Made by a program: the position numbers and the translations under genes
Notes under the pieces: generated by a model
The model's input: only the letters and a program-made list of their open reading frames with translations
Database searches by the model: none
Told to the model about the DNA's origin: nothing
Assembly: GCF_900101545.1 (NCBI RefSeq)
Contig: NZ_FMZU01000014.1
Location: 124,001 to 188,000 of the forward strand
Direction of reading: 5' to 3'
Source: Variovorax sp. CF079
GTDB taxonomy: Bacteria; Pseudomonadota; Gammaproteobacteria; Burkholderiales; Burkholderiaceae_C
DNA length: 64,000 nucleotides
In this document: piece by piece, positions 1-7,372 of the stretch
Position numbering within the stretch: position 1 is the stretch's first letter
Layout of the letters: the number at the start of each line of letters is the position of its first letter

Positions 1-36
1 CTCGGCTACAACGCGAACACGCCCGCTTCGGCCTGA
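1..36 (+). CDS. Possible C-terminal end of an unidentified protein (partial)
   Basis: Frame 1 from the window edge reads LGYNANTPASA and stops at a TGA at 34-36, 18 bases before the stop of the convergent D,D-peptidase gene. The composition is plausible for a coding end, but eleven residues are too few to name a family. It may be chance. I report it only because the tail-to-tail spacing fits a real gene entering from the left. Confidence 0.3.
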   Translation, partial: LGYNANTPASA

Positions 37-54
37 TCGCCAGGCCGGCGCGGC

Positions 55-1221
55 TCAGCCCGCAACGTGCGTTGCGACGGCCTGCTGCTGCGCAGCCGGA
101 TTCACCATGTTGTGGGTGGCTTCGACCCAGCGGCGAACGCGCTCGGCATCGCCGATGCGGCCGAACTTGCCGGCCGAGTCGAGGAACACCATGATCAGCT
201 TGCGCCCGGCGATCTTGGTCTGCATCACGAGGCATTGGCCGGCTTCCGAGATGTAGCCGGTCTTCTGCACGCCGATGTCCCAGTCCGGATTCTTGACCAG
301 GCGATTCGTGGTGTTGTACTGCAGCACGCGGCTGCCGACTTCGACCTGGTACTCGGGCGAGGTGGAGAGCTGGCGCACCGTGGCGTCGGCATAGGCGGCA
401 TTGACCAGCAGGGCCAGGTCTTGCGCACTCGACTGATTGCGGCTCGAGAGCCCGGTGGGCTCGACGTAGCGCGTGTCCTTCATGCCGAGCATCTTGGCCT
501 TGGCGTTCATGACGCTCACGAAGGTGGCGAGGCCGCCCGGATAGGTGCGCCCGAGCGCGTGCGCCGCGCGGTTTTCGCTCGACATCAATGCCAGGTGCAG
601 AAGTTCGCCGCGCGGCAGCGTGGTGCCGACCGTCAGGCGTGAACGGCTTCCTTTTTCGGTGTCGACGTCATCCTGGCTGATGGTGATCAGTTCGTCGGAA
701 GGAAGGCGCGCCTCGCTGATGATCAACCCCGTCATGAGCTTGGTCAGCGAAGCGATGGGCAGCACTGCGTGGTCGTTCTTGCTGAAGAGCACTTCGCGCG
801 TGTCTTGGTCGATCACCAGCGCGACGCTGGATTTCAGGTCGAGCGCATCTTCGGTGCTGTGCAGGCCGGCCAGCTGGCCGAAAGACTGCCGCGCCTCGAC
901 CACACGCACCACCGACCGCCGCTGCACCGCCACCACCGTCTTGCCGCCCCGCTTGCGGATCGAAGCCACCACGTTGCGCCCGCCGCTCACGACGCGGTCG
1001 GCCTTGTCGTCATCCTTGACGCTGTGTTTCGATGCCGACTTGGCGCTGCTGCGCTTGCTGTCGGCACTCACCTGCTGGCCCTTCTTGCCTGCCGGCGGCT
1101 TCTTGGCTGCCTCCGCTGCGGGCAGCAAAAACGCCGTGGCGCAGAGCGCGACGGCGATGAGGCGGAATGCAGGAAGAAACCGCTGGCTGGAAACTCGGCA
1201 GAAACGGGCTTCGGGCATCAA
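55..1221 (-). CDS. pbpG: D-alanyl-D-alanine endopeptidase (PBP7-like serine peptidase)
   Basis: Periplasmic penicillin-binding-fold hydrolase that cleaves D-Ala-meso-DAP cross-links or D-Ala-D-Ala ends in peptidoglycan. The 388-residue protein begins with a signal sequence (hydrophobic stretch about 20-37 ending AEA) and a Lys/Ser-rich stalk to about residue 110. The three active-site motifs of the S11 family are all present: SLTK at 158-161, SEN at 215-217 and KTG at 320-322. The length is somewhat above the 300 or so residues of E. coli PbpG because of the stalk. Endopeptidase rather than carboxypeptidase is inferred from overall similarity to PBP7; DacA-type activity is the alternative. 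It stands alone on the minus strand, downstream of the leuA genes. Confidence 0.88.
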   Translation of the reverse strand: MMPEARFCRVSSQRFLPAFRLIAVALCATAFLLPAAEAAKKPPAGKKGQQVSADSKRSSAKSASKHSVKDDDKADRVVSGGRNVVASIRKRGGKTVVAVQRRSVVRVVEARQSFGQLAGLHSTEDALDLKSSVALVIDQDTREVLFSKNDHAVLPIASLTKLMTGLIISEARLPSDELITISQDDVDTEKGSRSRLTVGTTLPRGELLHLALMSSENRAAHALGRTYPGGLATFVSVMNAKAKMLGMKDTRYVEPTGLSSRNQSSAQDLALLVNAAYADATVRQLSTSPEYQVEVGSRVLQYNTTNRLVKNPDWDIGVQKTGYISEAGQCLVMQTKIAGRKLIMVFLDSAGKFGRIGDAERVRRWVEATHNMVNPAAQQQAVATHVAG

Positions 1222-1334
1222 AAACTCTCCAGCGGGACGAATAGAAACCGCAGTGTATCCAAATCAAAAAAGGCACGCAATATCAGTTACTTGCATCCCT
1301 TTCTTCATTAGAACCAAAGGATCCGTCGCAAGAA

Positions 1335-2873
1335 CTAACCTTGTGCCGCCACTCTCTCAGCTTGGCTCTGTAACTTGTTGAGCGCACTCAAATAAGCCTT
1401 GGCCGATGCCACCACGATGTCCGGATCGGCCCCCACGCCATTGACGACCCGGCCCGCATTCTGCAAACGCACCGTGACTTCGCCCTGACTCTCCGTCGAT
1501 CCGCTGATGGCATTGACCGAATACAGCACCATCTCCGCCCCGCTCTTCACGTGGGCCTCGATGGCCTTCAGCGAAGCATCAACCGGGCCATTGCCATCCG
1601 ACTCGCTCGTGACCTCCTTGCCATGCACCGTGAAAACGATTCGCGCCTGGGGCCGCTCGCCGGTTTCGCTGTGCTGCGACAAGGATACAAAACTAAACTG
1701 TTCCGCAACGTGCGAATGCTCCTCGGCGCTTACAAGTGCAAGGATATCTTCGTCAAATATTTCACTCTTTCGATCGGCGAGTTCTTTGAAGTGCGCGAAC
1801 GCGGCGTTGATGTCGGCCTCGCTCTCCATCGTTACGCCGAGCTCCTGCAGGCGCTGCTTGAAGGCGTTGCGGCCGCTCAGCTTGCCGAGCACGATCTTGT
1901 TGGCGGTCCAGCCCACATCCTCGGCGCGCATGATCTCGTAAGTGTCGCGCGCCTTGAGCACGCCATCCTGGTGGATGCCCGACGCGTGCGCGAAGGCATT
2001 GGCGCCCACCACCGCCTTGTTGGGCTGCACCACGAAACCGGTGGTCTGGCTGACCATGCGGCTGGCGGCCAAGATGTGTCGGGTGTCGATGCCGAGATCG
2101 AGGCCGAAGTAGTCCTTTCGTGTCTTCACGGCCATCACGATCTCTTCGAGCGAGCAGTTGCCGGCACGCTCGCCAAGGCCGTTGATGGTGCACTCGACCT
2201 GCCGCGCGCCGCCGATCTTCACGCCCGCCAGCGAGTTGGCGACCGCCATGCCCAGGTCGTTGTGGCAGTGCACGGACCAGACGGCCTTGTCGCTGTTCGG
2301 GATGCGCTCGCGCAGTGTCTTGATGAAGTTGCCGTAGAGCTCCGGCACCGCGTAGCCGACGGTGTCGGGCACGTTGATGGTGGTCGCGCCCTCGTGGATG
2401 ACGGCTTCCAGCACGCGGCACAGGAAGTCGACGTCGCTGCGGTAGCCGTCCTCCGGGCTGAACTCGACGTCGCCCACCAGGTTGCGCGCGAAACGCACGG
2501 CAAGCTTGGCCTGCTCGAACACTTCGTCGGGCGACATGCGCAGCTTCTTCTCCATGTGCAGCGGCGAGGTCGCGATGAAGGTGTGGATGCGGCCGCTGGC
2601 AGCGCCCTTCAGGGCTTCGGCCGCGCGCGAGATGTCGCGGTCGTTGGCCCGCGACAGGCCGCACACCGTCGACTCCTTGATCGCGTTGGCGATCGCCATC
2701 ACGGCTTCGAAATCACCGTTCGAACTGGCCGGAAAGCCCGCCTCGATGACGTCGACCCGCAGGCGCTCGAGCTGGCGCGCGATGCGCAGTTTTTCGTCCT
2801 TGGTCATCGAGGCACCCGGCGACTGCTCGCCGTCGCGCAAGGTGGTGTCGAAAATGATGAGTTTGTCGGCCAT
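1335..2873 (-). CDS. leuA: 2-isopropylmalate synthase, long bacterial type (LeuA)
   Basis: Condenses acetyl-CoA with 2-oxoisovalerate, the first committed step of leucine synthesis, in the cytosol. The 512-residue protein opens with the signature FDTTLRDGEQSPG (residues 8-20) of the HMGL-like TIM barrel, carries the metal-binding HCHNDLG motif near residue 200, and has a C-terminal LeuA dimerisation/regulatory domain (about 370-505) that normally binds leucine for feedback inhibition. The start is preceded by a clear GAAGGAG ribosome-binding site. It lies 17 nt downstream of a second, divergent-sequence 2-isopropylmalate synthase gene and is probably co-transcribed with it behind the leucine attenuator at 4636-4671. 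Confidence 0.95.
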   Translation of the reverse strand: MADKLIIFDTTLRDGEQSPGASMTKDEKLRIARQLERLRVDVIEAGFPASSNGDFEAVMAIANAIKESTVCGLSRANDRDISRAAEALKGAASGRIHTFIATSPLHMEKKLRMSPDEVFEQAKLAVRFARNLVGDVEFSPEDGYRSDVDFLCRVLEAVIHEGATTINVPDTVGYAVPELYGNFIKTLRERIPNSDKAVWSVHCHNDLGMAVANSLAGVKIGGARQVECTINGLGERAGNCSLEEIVMAVKTRKDYFGLDLGIDTRHILAASRMVSQTTGFVVQPNKAVVGANAFAHASGIHQDGVLKARDTYEIMRAEDVGWTANKIVLGKLSGRNAFKQRLQELGVTMESEADINAAFAHFKELADRKSEIFDEDILALVSAEEHSHVAEQFSFVSLSQHSETGERPQARIVFTVHGKEVTSESDGNGPVDASLKAIEAHVKSGAEMVLYSVNAISGSTESQGEVTVRLQNAGRVVNGVGADPDIVVASAKAYLSALNKLQSQAERVAAQG

Positions 2874-2890
2874 CGTGGATCTCCTTCTTG

Positions 2891-4594
2891 TCAGGCGGCT
2901 TCAGCCATGGATTGTGCGCTGCGTGCGCCCTGTGCCCGGGCCCGCTCGAGGCCCGAAACGATCGCCTTGAGCGAAGCCGAGATGATGTTCGCGTCCATGC
3001 CGACGCCGAACAGGGTCTGCGCCTCGTCGACCCGCAGTTCGAGATAGGCCACCGCCTGCGCATCGGCCCCGGCACCGATCGCATGCTGGTGATAGTCGAT
3101 CACGCGGATCGAGTGCCCGGTGGCGCCGGCCAAAGCATGGATGAAGGCATCGATGGGCCCGTTGCCGCGGCCTTCGATCTTTCGAGTTTCACCCTCCCAC
3201 GGCAGGTCGGCGCGCAGCACCACGGACGCGTCGGCACCCTCGCCATGCTCTTCGAGCACGCGGTGCTGCGGGCCCGTCTCGCCCTGGATGCGGTACTCGC
3301 GCTCGAACAGCTGCCAGAGGTCGGCCGCCGTGAGCTCCTTTCCCGCAACGTCCATCACGCGCTGCACGGCCTGGCTGAACTCCATCTGCAGGCGACGCGG
3401 CAGTTCAAGCCCGTACTCGCTTTCGAGCAGGTAGGCGATGCCGCCCTTGCCCGACTGGCTGTTGACGCGGATCACGGCCTCGTAGCTGCGGCCCACGTCC
3501 TTGGGATCGATCGGCAGGTAAGGCATGTCCCAGATGTCGCCGTCCTTGCGCGCGGCGAAGGCCTTCTTGATCGCGTCCTGGTGCGAACCGGAAAAGGAGG
3601 TGTAGACCAGATCGCCCACGTACGGATGGCGCGGATGCACCGGCAATTGATTGCAATGCTCGACGGCCGTCCGGATCTCGTCGATGTTCGAGAAGTCGAG
3701 TCCGGGCGATACGCCTTGCGTGTAGAGGTTGAGCGCCACGTTCACCAGGTCGAGATTGCCGGTGCGCTCGCCGTTGCCGAACAGGCAGCCTTCGATCCGG
3801 TCTGCTCCCGCCATCAGCGCGAACTCGCCGGCCGCTGTGCCCGTGCCGCGGTCGTTGTGCGGATGCACCGACAGCACGATCGCATCGCGGCGTGCGAGGT
3901 GGCGGTGCATCCATTCGATCATGTCCGCGAAGATGTTCGGCGTCGAATGCTCGACCGTCGAAGGCAGGTTGACGATGCACTTGCGCTCGGGCGTCGGCGC
4001 CCAGACCTCGGTGACCGCATCCACCACCCGCTTGGAGAAAGCGAGGTCGGTGCCGGAGAACATTTCCGGCGAGTACTGGAAGGTCCAGTCGGTCGCCGGC
4101 TGCTTGGCGGCGAGCTCGTTGAACATGCGCGCATGCGTGGTCGCCAGCTCGACGATCTGCTCTTCGTCCATGCCGAGCACCACGCGGCGCATGACCGGCG
4201 CCACGGCGTTGTAGAGGTGCACGATCGCGCGCGGTGCGCCTTGCAGCGATTCGAAGGTGCGCTCGATCAGGTGGTCGCGCGCCTGCGTGAGCACCTGGAT
4301 CGTCACATCGTCGGGAATGCGGTCTTCCTCGATCAGCTTGCGCACGAAATCGAACTCGACCTGCGAGGCCGAGGGAAAGCCGACCTCGATCTCCTTGAAC
4401 CCGATCGCCACCAGCATCTCGAACATGCGCATCTTGCGAGCGATGTCCATCGGCTCCACCAGCGCCTGGTTACCGTCGCGCAGGTCGGTCGACAGCCAGA
4501 TCGGAGCCTGGGTCAGCACGGCATCGGGCCAGGTGCGGTCCTTGAGGCCGATGGGTGCAAAGGCGCGGTACTTGCGGTCGGGTTGCTTCAACAT
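2891..4594 (-). CDS. leuA: 2-isopropylmalate synthase, second type (LeuA2 family)
   Basis: Catalyses the same condensation as the neighbouring LeuA but belongs to the other family branch (Corynebacterium/Mycobacterium-like, typically 550-640 residues). The 567-residue protein starts MLKQPDRKYRAF; the barrel signature is STDLRDGNQALVEP and the metal-binding SVHPHNDRGT motif follows. A C-terminal regulatory domain with the usual IDAFIHAL and SAEI-type elements closes it. I chose the ATG at 4594; the open frame continues upstream through the attenuator hairpin, which argues against the longer start. It is the first gene after the leader peptide and attenuator, so leucine supply should control it directly. 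Confidence 0.93.
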   Translation of the reverse strand: MLKQPDRKYRAFAPIGLKDRTWPDAVLTQAPIWLSTDLRDGNQALVEPMDIARKMRMFEMLVAIGFKEIEVGFPSASQVEFDFVRKLIEEDRIPDDVTIQVLTQARDHLIERTFESLQGAPRAIVHLYNAVAPVMRRVVLGMDEEQIVELATTHARMFNELAAKQPATDWTFQYSPEMFSGTDLAFSKRVVDAVTEVWAPTPERKCIVNLPSTVEHSTPNIFADMIEWMHRHLARRDAIVLSVHPHNDRGTGTAAGEFALMAGADRIEGCLFGNGERTGNLDLVNVALNLYTQGVSPGLDFSNIDEIRTAVEHCNQLPVHPRHPYVGDLVYTSFSGSHQDAIKKAFAARKDGDIWDMPYLPIDPKDVGRSYEAVIRVNSQSGKGGIAYLLESEYGLELPRRLQMEFSQAVQRVMDVAGKELTAADLWQLFEREYRIQGETGPQHRVLEEHGEGADASVVLRADLPWEGETRKIEGRGNGPIDAFIHALAGATGHSIRVIDYHQHAIGAGADAQAVAYLELRVDEAQTLFGVGMDANIISASLKAIVSGLERARAQGARSAQSMAEAA

Positions 4595-4635
4595 CTGGTA
4601 TTTCTCGCTTGGTTGGAGGATCAACCAGCAACCCC

Positions 4636-4671
4636 AAAACAAACGGCCCGTTGCTGGTGCGAACGGGCCGT
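4636..4671 (-). terminator. Transcription attenuator hairpin of the leuA operon
   Basis: A perfect 10-bp stem (ACGGCCCGTT at 4643-4652 against AACGGGCCGT at 4662-4671) with a 9-nt loop is followed on the minus strand by TTGTTTT. It lies between the leucine-rich leader peptide and the first leuA gene, the usual place for an amino acid attenuator. Intrinsic termination when leucyl-tRNA is plentiful is inferred from that arrangement. Confidence 0.85.
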
Positions 4672-4692
4672 GGTCAGGGATTTGCGCGTGCG

Positions 4693-4746
4693 CTACCGAC
4701 TCCGCCCGTAGGGGATCAGTAGTAGGGCCAGCGAAATCTTGTTCAT
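4693..4746 (-). CDS. leuL: Leucine-rich leader peptide for leuA attenuation
   Basis: A 17-codon open frame reads MNKISLALLLIPYGRSR and ends in TAG 21 nt before the attenuator stem. It has four leucines, three of them consecutive and two of those encoded by the rare CTA codon in this GC-rich genome, which is what a ribosome-stalling leader needs. It begins 28 nt after the end of pssA, so the leader may be transcribed from pssA or from a local promoter; a TGTGCTACAT extended -10-like sequence lies just upstream. No good Shine-Dalgarno sequence is visible, which may mean the transcript starts very close to this ATG. Confidence 0.8.
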   Translation of the reverse strand: MNKISLALLLIPYGRSR

Positions 4747-4774
4747 GGGAGCGGGGAATGTAGCACAGCCCGAA

Positions 4775-5599
4775 TCACTTGTGCAGGCCGCGCTCGTCGG
4801 GCTCGTCGGTCGAGGTGCTGATCACGCTCACATGCTGGCCCTTCGCTTTGCGCCAGCCATAGACCGCGTAGCCACTCAATCCGTAGGCCACGAAGATGCC
4901 GAACAGCACCGTCGGCGGATGGATATTGACGACTGCGATGGCGAGCGCGATCAGCACGATCACGGCAAATGGCACGCTCTTCTTCACCTGGATATCCTTG
5001 AAGCTGTAGAACGGCGCGTTGGTCACCATCGACAGGCCCGCATAGAGCGTGAAGCCGAAGGTGATCCAGGTGATCTGATGCCAGGAGAGATACAGCACCT
5101 CGCCGCCGCGCTTGCCCCAGTCGGTCATGAGCCAGATGAAGCCGGCCACCAAGGCCGCCGCCGCCGGCGAGGGCAAGCCCTGGAACCAGCGCTTGTCGAC
5201 CACGCCGGTGTTGACGTTGAAACGCGCCAAGCGCAAGGCCGCGCAGGCGCAGTAGACGAATGCCGCGATCCAGCCCCAGCGGCCGAGGCCCTTGAGTGAC
5301 CATTCGTAGGCGATCAAGGCCGGCGCGGCGCCGAAGGACACCATGTCGGACAGCGAATCCATCTGTTCGCCGAAGGCGCTCTGGGTGTTGGTCATGCGCG
5401 CGACGCGGCCGTCGAGGCTGTCGAGGATCATGGCGGCGAACACACCGAGCGCCGCGAGATCGAAGCGCGCATTCATGGCCATCACCACCGAATAGAAGCC
5501 GCCGAAAAGCGCCGCCAGCGTGAACAGGTTCGGCAGGATGTAGATGCCCTTGCGGCGCTTGCGCGGCGCAACTTCGTCGGGGAGCGTGTCGTCATGCAT
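4775..5599 (-). CDS. pssA: CDP-diacylglycerol--serine O-phosphatidyltransferase
   Basis: Inner-membrane enzyme that makes phosphatidylserine from CDP-diacylglycerol and serine, the route to phosphatidylethanolamine. The 274-residue protein is mostly hydrophobic with about eight membrane segments. It carries the CDP-alcohol phosphotransferase signature DG-x2-AR-x8-G-x3-D-x3-D, visible from LDGRVAR through GEQMDSLSD near residues 60-85. It is the type II (Bacillus-like) membrane form rather than the E. coli phospholipase-D-like form. Its placement between ilvC and leuA is characteristic of Burkholderiales. A terminator after ilvC (5643-5670) means it probably has its own promoter within 5600-5642. 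Confidence 0.93.
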   Translation of the reverse strand: MHDDTLPDEVAPRKRRKGIYILPNLFTLAALFGGFYSVVMAMNARFDLAALGVFAAMILDSLDGRVARMTNTQSAFGEQMDSLSDMVSFGAAPALIAYEWSLKGLGRWGWIAAFVYCACAALRLARFNVNTGVVDKRWFQGLPSPAAAALVAGFIWLMTDWGKRGGEVLYLSWHQITWITFGFTLYAGLSMVTNAPFYSFKDIQVKKSVPFAVIVLIALAIAVVNIHPPTVLFGIFVAYGLSGYAVYGWRKAKGQHVSVISTSTDEPDERGLHK

Positions 5600-5642
5600 G
5601 GATCGGTGGCAGTGTAGTTCAGCAGCTCGCGCGGCATCAAAG

Positions 5643-5670
5643 AAAAAGGGCCACCGCGCGGGTGGCCCTT
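5643..5670 (-). terminator. Rho-independent terminator after ilvC
   Basis: A 10-bp stem (AAGGGCCACC at 5646-5655, GGTGGCCCTT at 5661-5670) with a 5-nt loop is followed on the minus strand by TTTTTCT. It lies 19 nt after the ilvC stop and separates ilvBHC from pssA. Confidence 0.88.
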
Positions 5671-5688
5671 GTCGAGGCGAAAGCCGGA

Positions 5689-6705
5689 TCAGTTGCGGGT
5701 CTGGTCGACCAGCTTGTTCTTCTTGATCCAGGGCATCATCGCGCGCAGCTTCTCGCCGACCACCTCGATTTGATGCTCGGAATTCAGGCGACGGCGGCTG
5801 ATCAGCGTGGGCGCACCGCCCGCGTTCTCCAGCACGAAGCTCTTGGCGTATTCGCCGGTCTGGATGTCCTTCAAGACCTGCTTCATGACCTTCTTGGTTT
5901 CGTCGGTCACGATGCGCGGACCCGTCACGTACTCGCCGTACTCGGCGTTGTTCGAGATCGAGTAGTTCATGTTGGCGATGCCGCCTTCATAGATCAGGTC
6001 GACGATCAGCTTCAGCTCGTGCAGGCACTCGAAGTAGGCCATCTCGGGCGCGTAACCGGCTTCCACCAGCGTCTCGAAACCGGCCTTGATCAACTCGACG
6101 GTACCGCCGCAGAGCACGGCCTGTTCGCCGAACAGATCGGTCTCGGTCTCTTCGCGGAAGTTGGTTTCGATGATGCCGGCCTTGCCGCCACCGTTGGCGG
6201 TGGCGTAGGACAGGGCCAGATCGCGCGCCTTGCCGGTCCTGTCGGCGTGCACCGCGATCAGGTGCGGCACGCCGCCGCCCTGGGTGTAGGTGCTGCGCAC
6301 GGTGTGGCCGGGGGCCTTGGGGGCGACCATCCAGACGTCGAGGTCGGCGCGCGGCTGCACGAAGCCGTAGTGCACGTTGAAGCCGTGCGCGAACACGAGC
6401 GAAGCGCCCTGCTTGATGTTCGGAGCGACGTCGTTCTTGTAGACGTTGGCGATCTGCTCGTCGGGCAAGAGGATCATGACCACGTCGGCCGACTTCACGG
6501 CGTCCGCCACTTCGGCGACCTTGAGGCCGGCCTTCTCGACCTTGGGCCAGGAAGCGCCGCCCTTGCGCAGGCCGACGACGACCTTCACGCCGCTGTCGTT
6601 GAGGTTCTGCGCGTGCGCATGACCCTGGCTGCCGTAGCCGATGATCGCGACCGTCTTGCCCTTGATGAGGCTCAGATCGGCGTCCTTGTCGTAATAGACC
6701 TTCAT
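5689..6705 (-). CDS. ilvC: Ketol-acid reductoisomerase
   Basis: Second step of valine and isoleucine synthesis: Mg-dependent alkyl shift and NADPH reduction of acetolactate or acetohydroxybutyrate. The 338-residue class I enzyme has the dinucleotide-binding GYGSQGHAHAQNL motif near residue 24 and the knotted C-terminal domain with the conserved acidic metal ligands (DLFGEQAVLCGG, ECLHELKLIVDLIYEGG). Length matches the family. The start follows a strong GAAGGAG site. It is the third gene of ilvBHC and ends at a terminator. Confidence 0.97.
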   Translation of the reverse strand: MKVYYDKDADLSLIKGKTVAIIGYGSQGHAHAQNLNDSGVKVVVGLRKGGASWPKVEKAGLKVAEVADAVKSADVVMILLPDEQIANVYKNDVAPNIKQGASLVFAHGFNVHYGFVQPRADLDVWMVAPKAPGHTVRSTYTQGGGVPHLIAVHADRTGKARDLALSYATANGGGKAGIIETNFREETETDLFGEQAVLCGGTVELIKAGFETLVEAGYAPEMAYFECLHELKLIVDLIYEGGIANMNYSISNNAEYGEYVTGPRIVTDETKKVMKQVLKDIQTGEYAKSFVLENAGGAPTLISRRRLNSEHQIEVVGEKLRAMMPWIKKNKLVDQTRN

Positions 6706-6752
6706 GATGGTTGCTCCTTCGTAGATTCGGTGGATGTGAAACGGGCTTTGTG

Positions 6753-7244
6753 TCAGACGCGCAGGACGCGTTCGCCGCGGCCGATGCCGCTGGCGCCGGT
6801 GCGAACGGTTTCGAGAATGGCGCCGCGGTCGATGGCCTCGAGAAAGGCGTCGTTCTTGCCGTGGTCGCCGGTGAGCTCGATGGTGTAGCTCTTGTCGGTT
6901 ACGTCGATGATGCGGCCGCGGAAGATTTCCGCCATGCGCATCATCTCTTCGCGCTCCTTGCCGACCGCGCGCACCTTCACCATCATGAGCTCGCGCTCGG
7001 TGTAGGCGCCTTCGGTCAGATCGACGACCTTGACGACTTCGATCAGGCGGTTCAGGTGCTTGGTGATCTGCTCGATCACGTCGTCGGAACCGGCCGTAAC
7101 GATGGTCATGCGCGACAGGCTCGCGTCTTCAGTGGGCGCGACGGTCAGCGATTCGATGTTGTAGCCACGGGCCGAGAACAGGCCCACGACGCGGGAGAGT
7201 GCACCGGGCTCGTTTTCGAGCAGCACGGCAATGATGTGTTTCAT
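6753..7244 (-). CDS. ilvH: Acetolactate synthase small (regulatory) subunit
   Basis: The 163-residue partner of IlvB gives valine feedback control and raises activity of the acetohydroxyacid synthase. It starts MKHIIAVLLENEPGALSRV, an ACT domain (residues 1-75) with the conserved GLFSARGYNIESLTV segment, followed by the ALS small-subunit C-terminal domain (about 80-160). It lies 128 nt downstream of ilvB and 47 nt upstream of ilvC. A GAGGAG-type ribosome-binding site precedes the ATG. Confidence 0.97.
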   Translation of the reverse strand: MKHIIAVLLENEPGALSRVVGLFSARGYNIESLTVAPTEDASLSRMTIVTAGSDDVIEQITKHLNRLIEVVKVVDLTEGAYTERELMMVKVRAVGKEREEMMRMAEIFRGRIIDVTDKSYTIELTGDHGKNDAFLEAIDRGAILETVRTGASGIGRGERVLRV

Positions 7245-7372
7245 GTCAGCAGGACTCCTCTTTTCGCCGCCCTCCCCCGCACACGGTAATGCGCAGGCTC
7301 GACGGACAATAGATTGATCCGAAAAAGTTAATGAAGGGGCCGGTCCGCATCGCGGATCGGCTTATCGTCTGT

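Noticed and set aside
4595..4642. Upstream extension of the second leuA to an ATG at 4642
   Set aside because: It would run through the U-tract of the attenuator and lacks family similarity; ATG 4594 gives the normal N-terminus.
2888..4711. A 607-codon plus-strand open frame opposite leuA
   Set aside because: It is antisense to a well-recognised enzyme and has the His/Arg/Val-rich composition of a GC-driven shadow frame. No family is recognisable.
7339..7361. Hairpin between ilvB and ilvH as an internal terminator
   Set aside because: The 10-bp stem has one mismatch and no T-run directly after it. It may reduce read-through, but evidence is weak.
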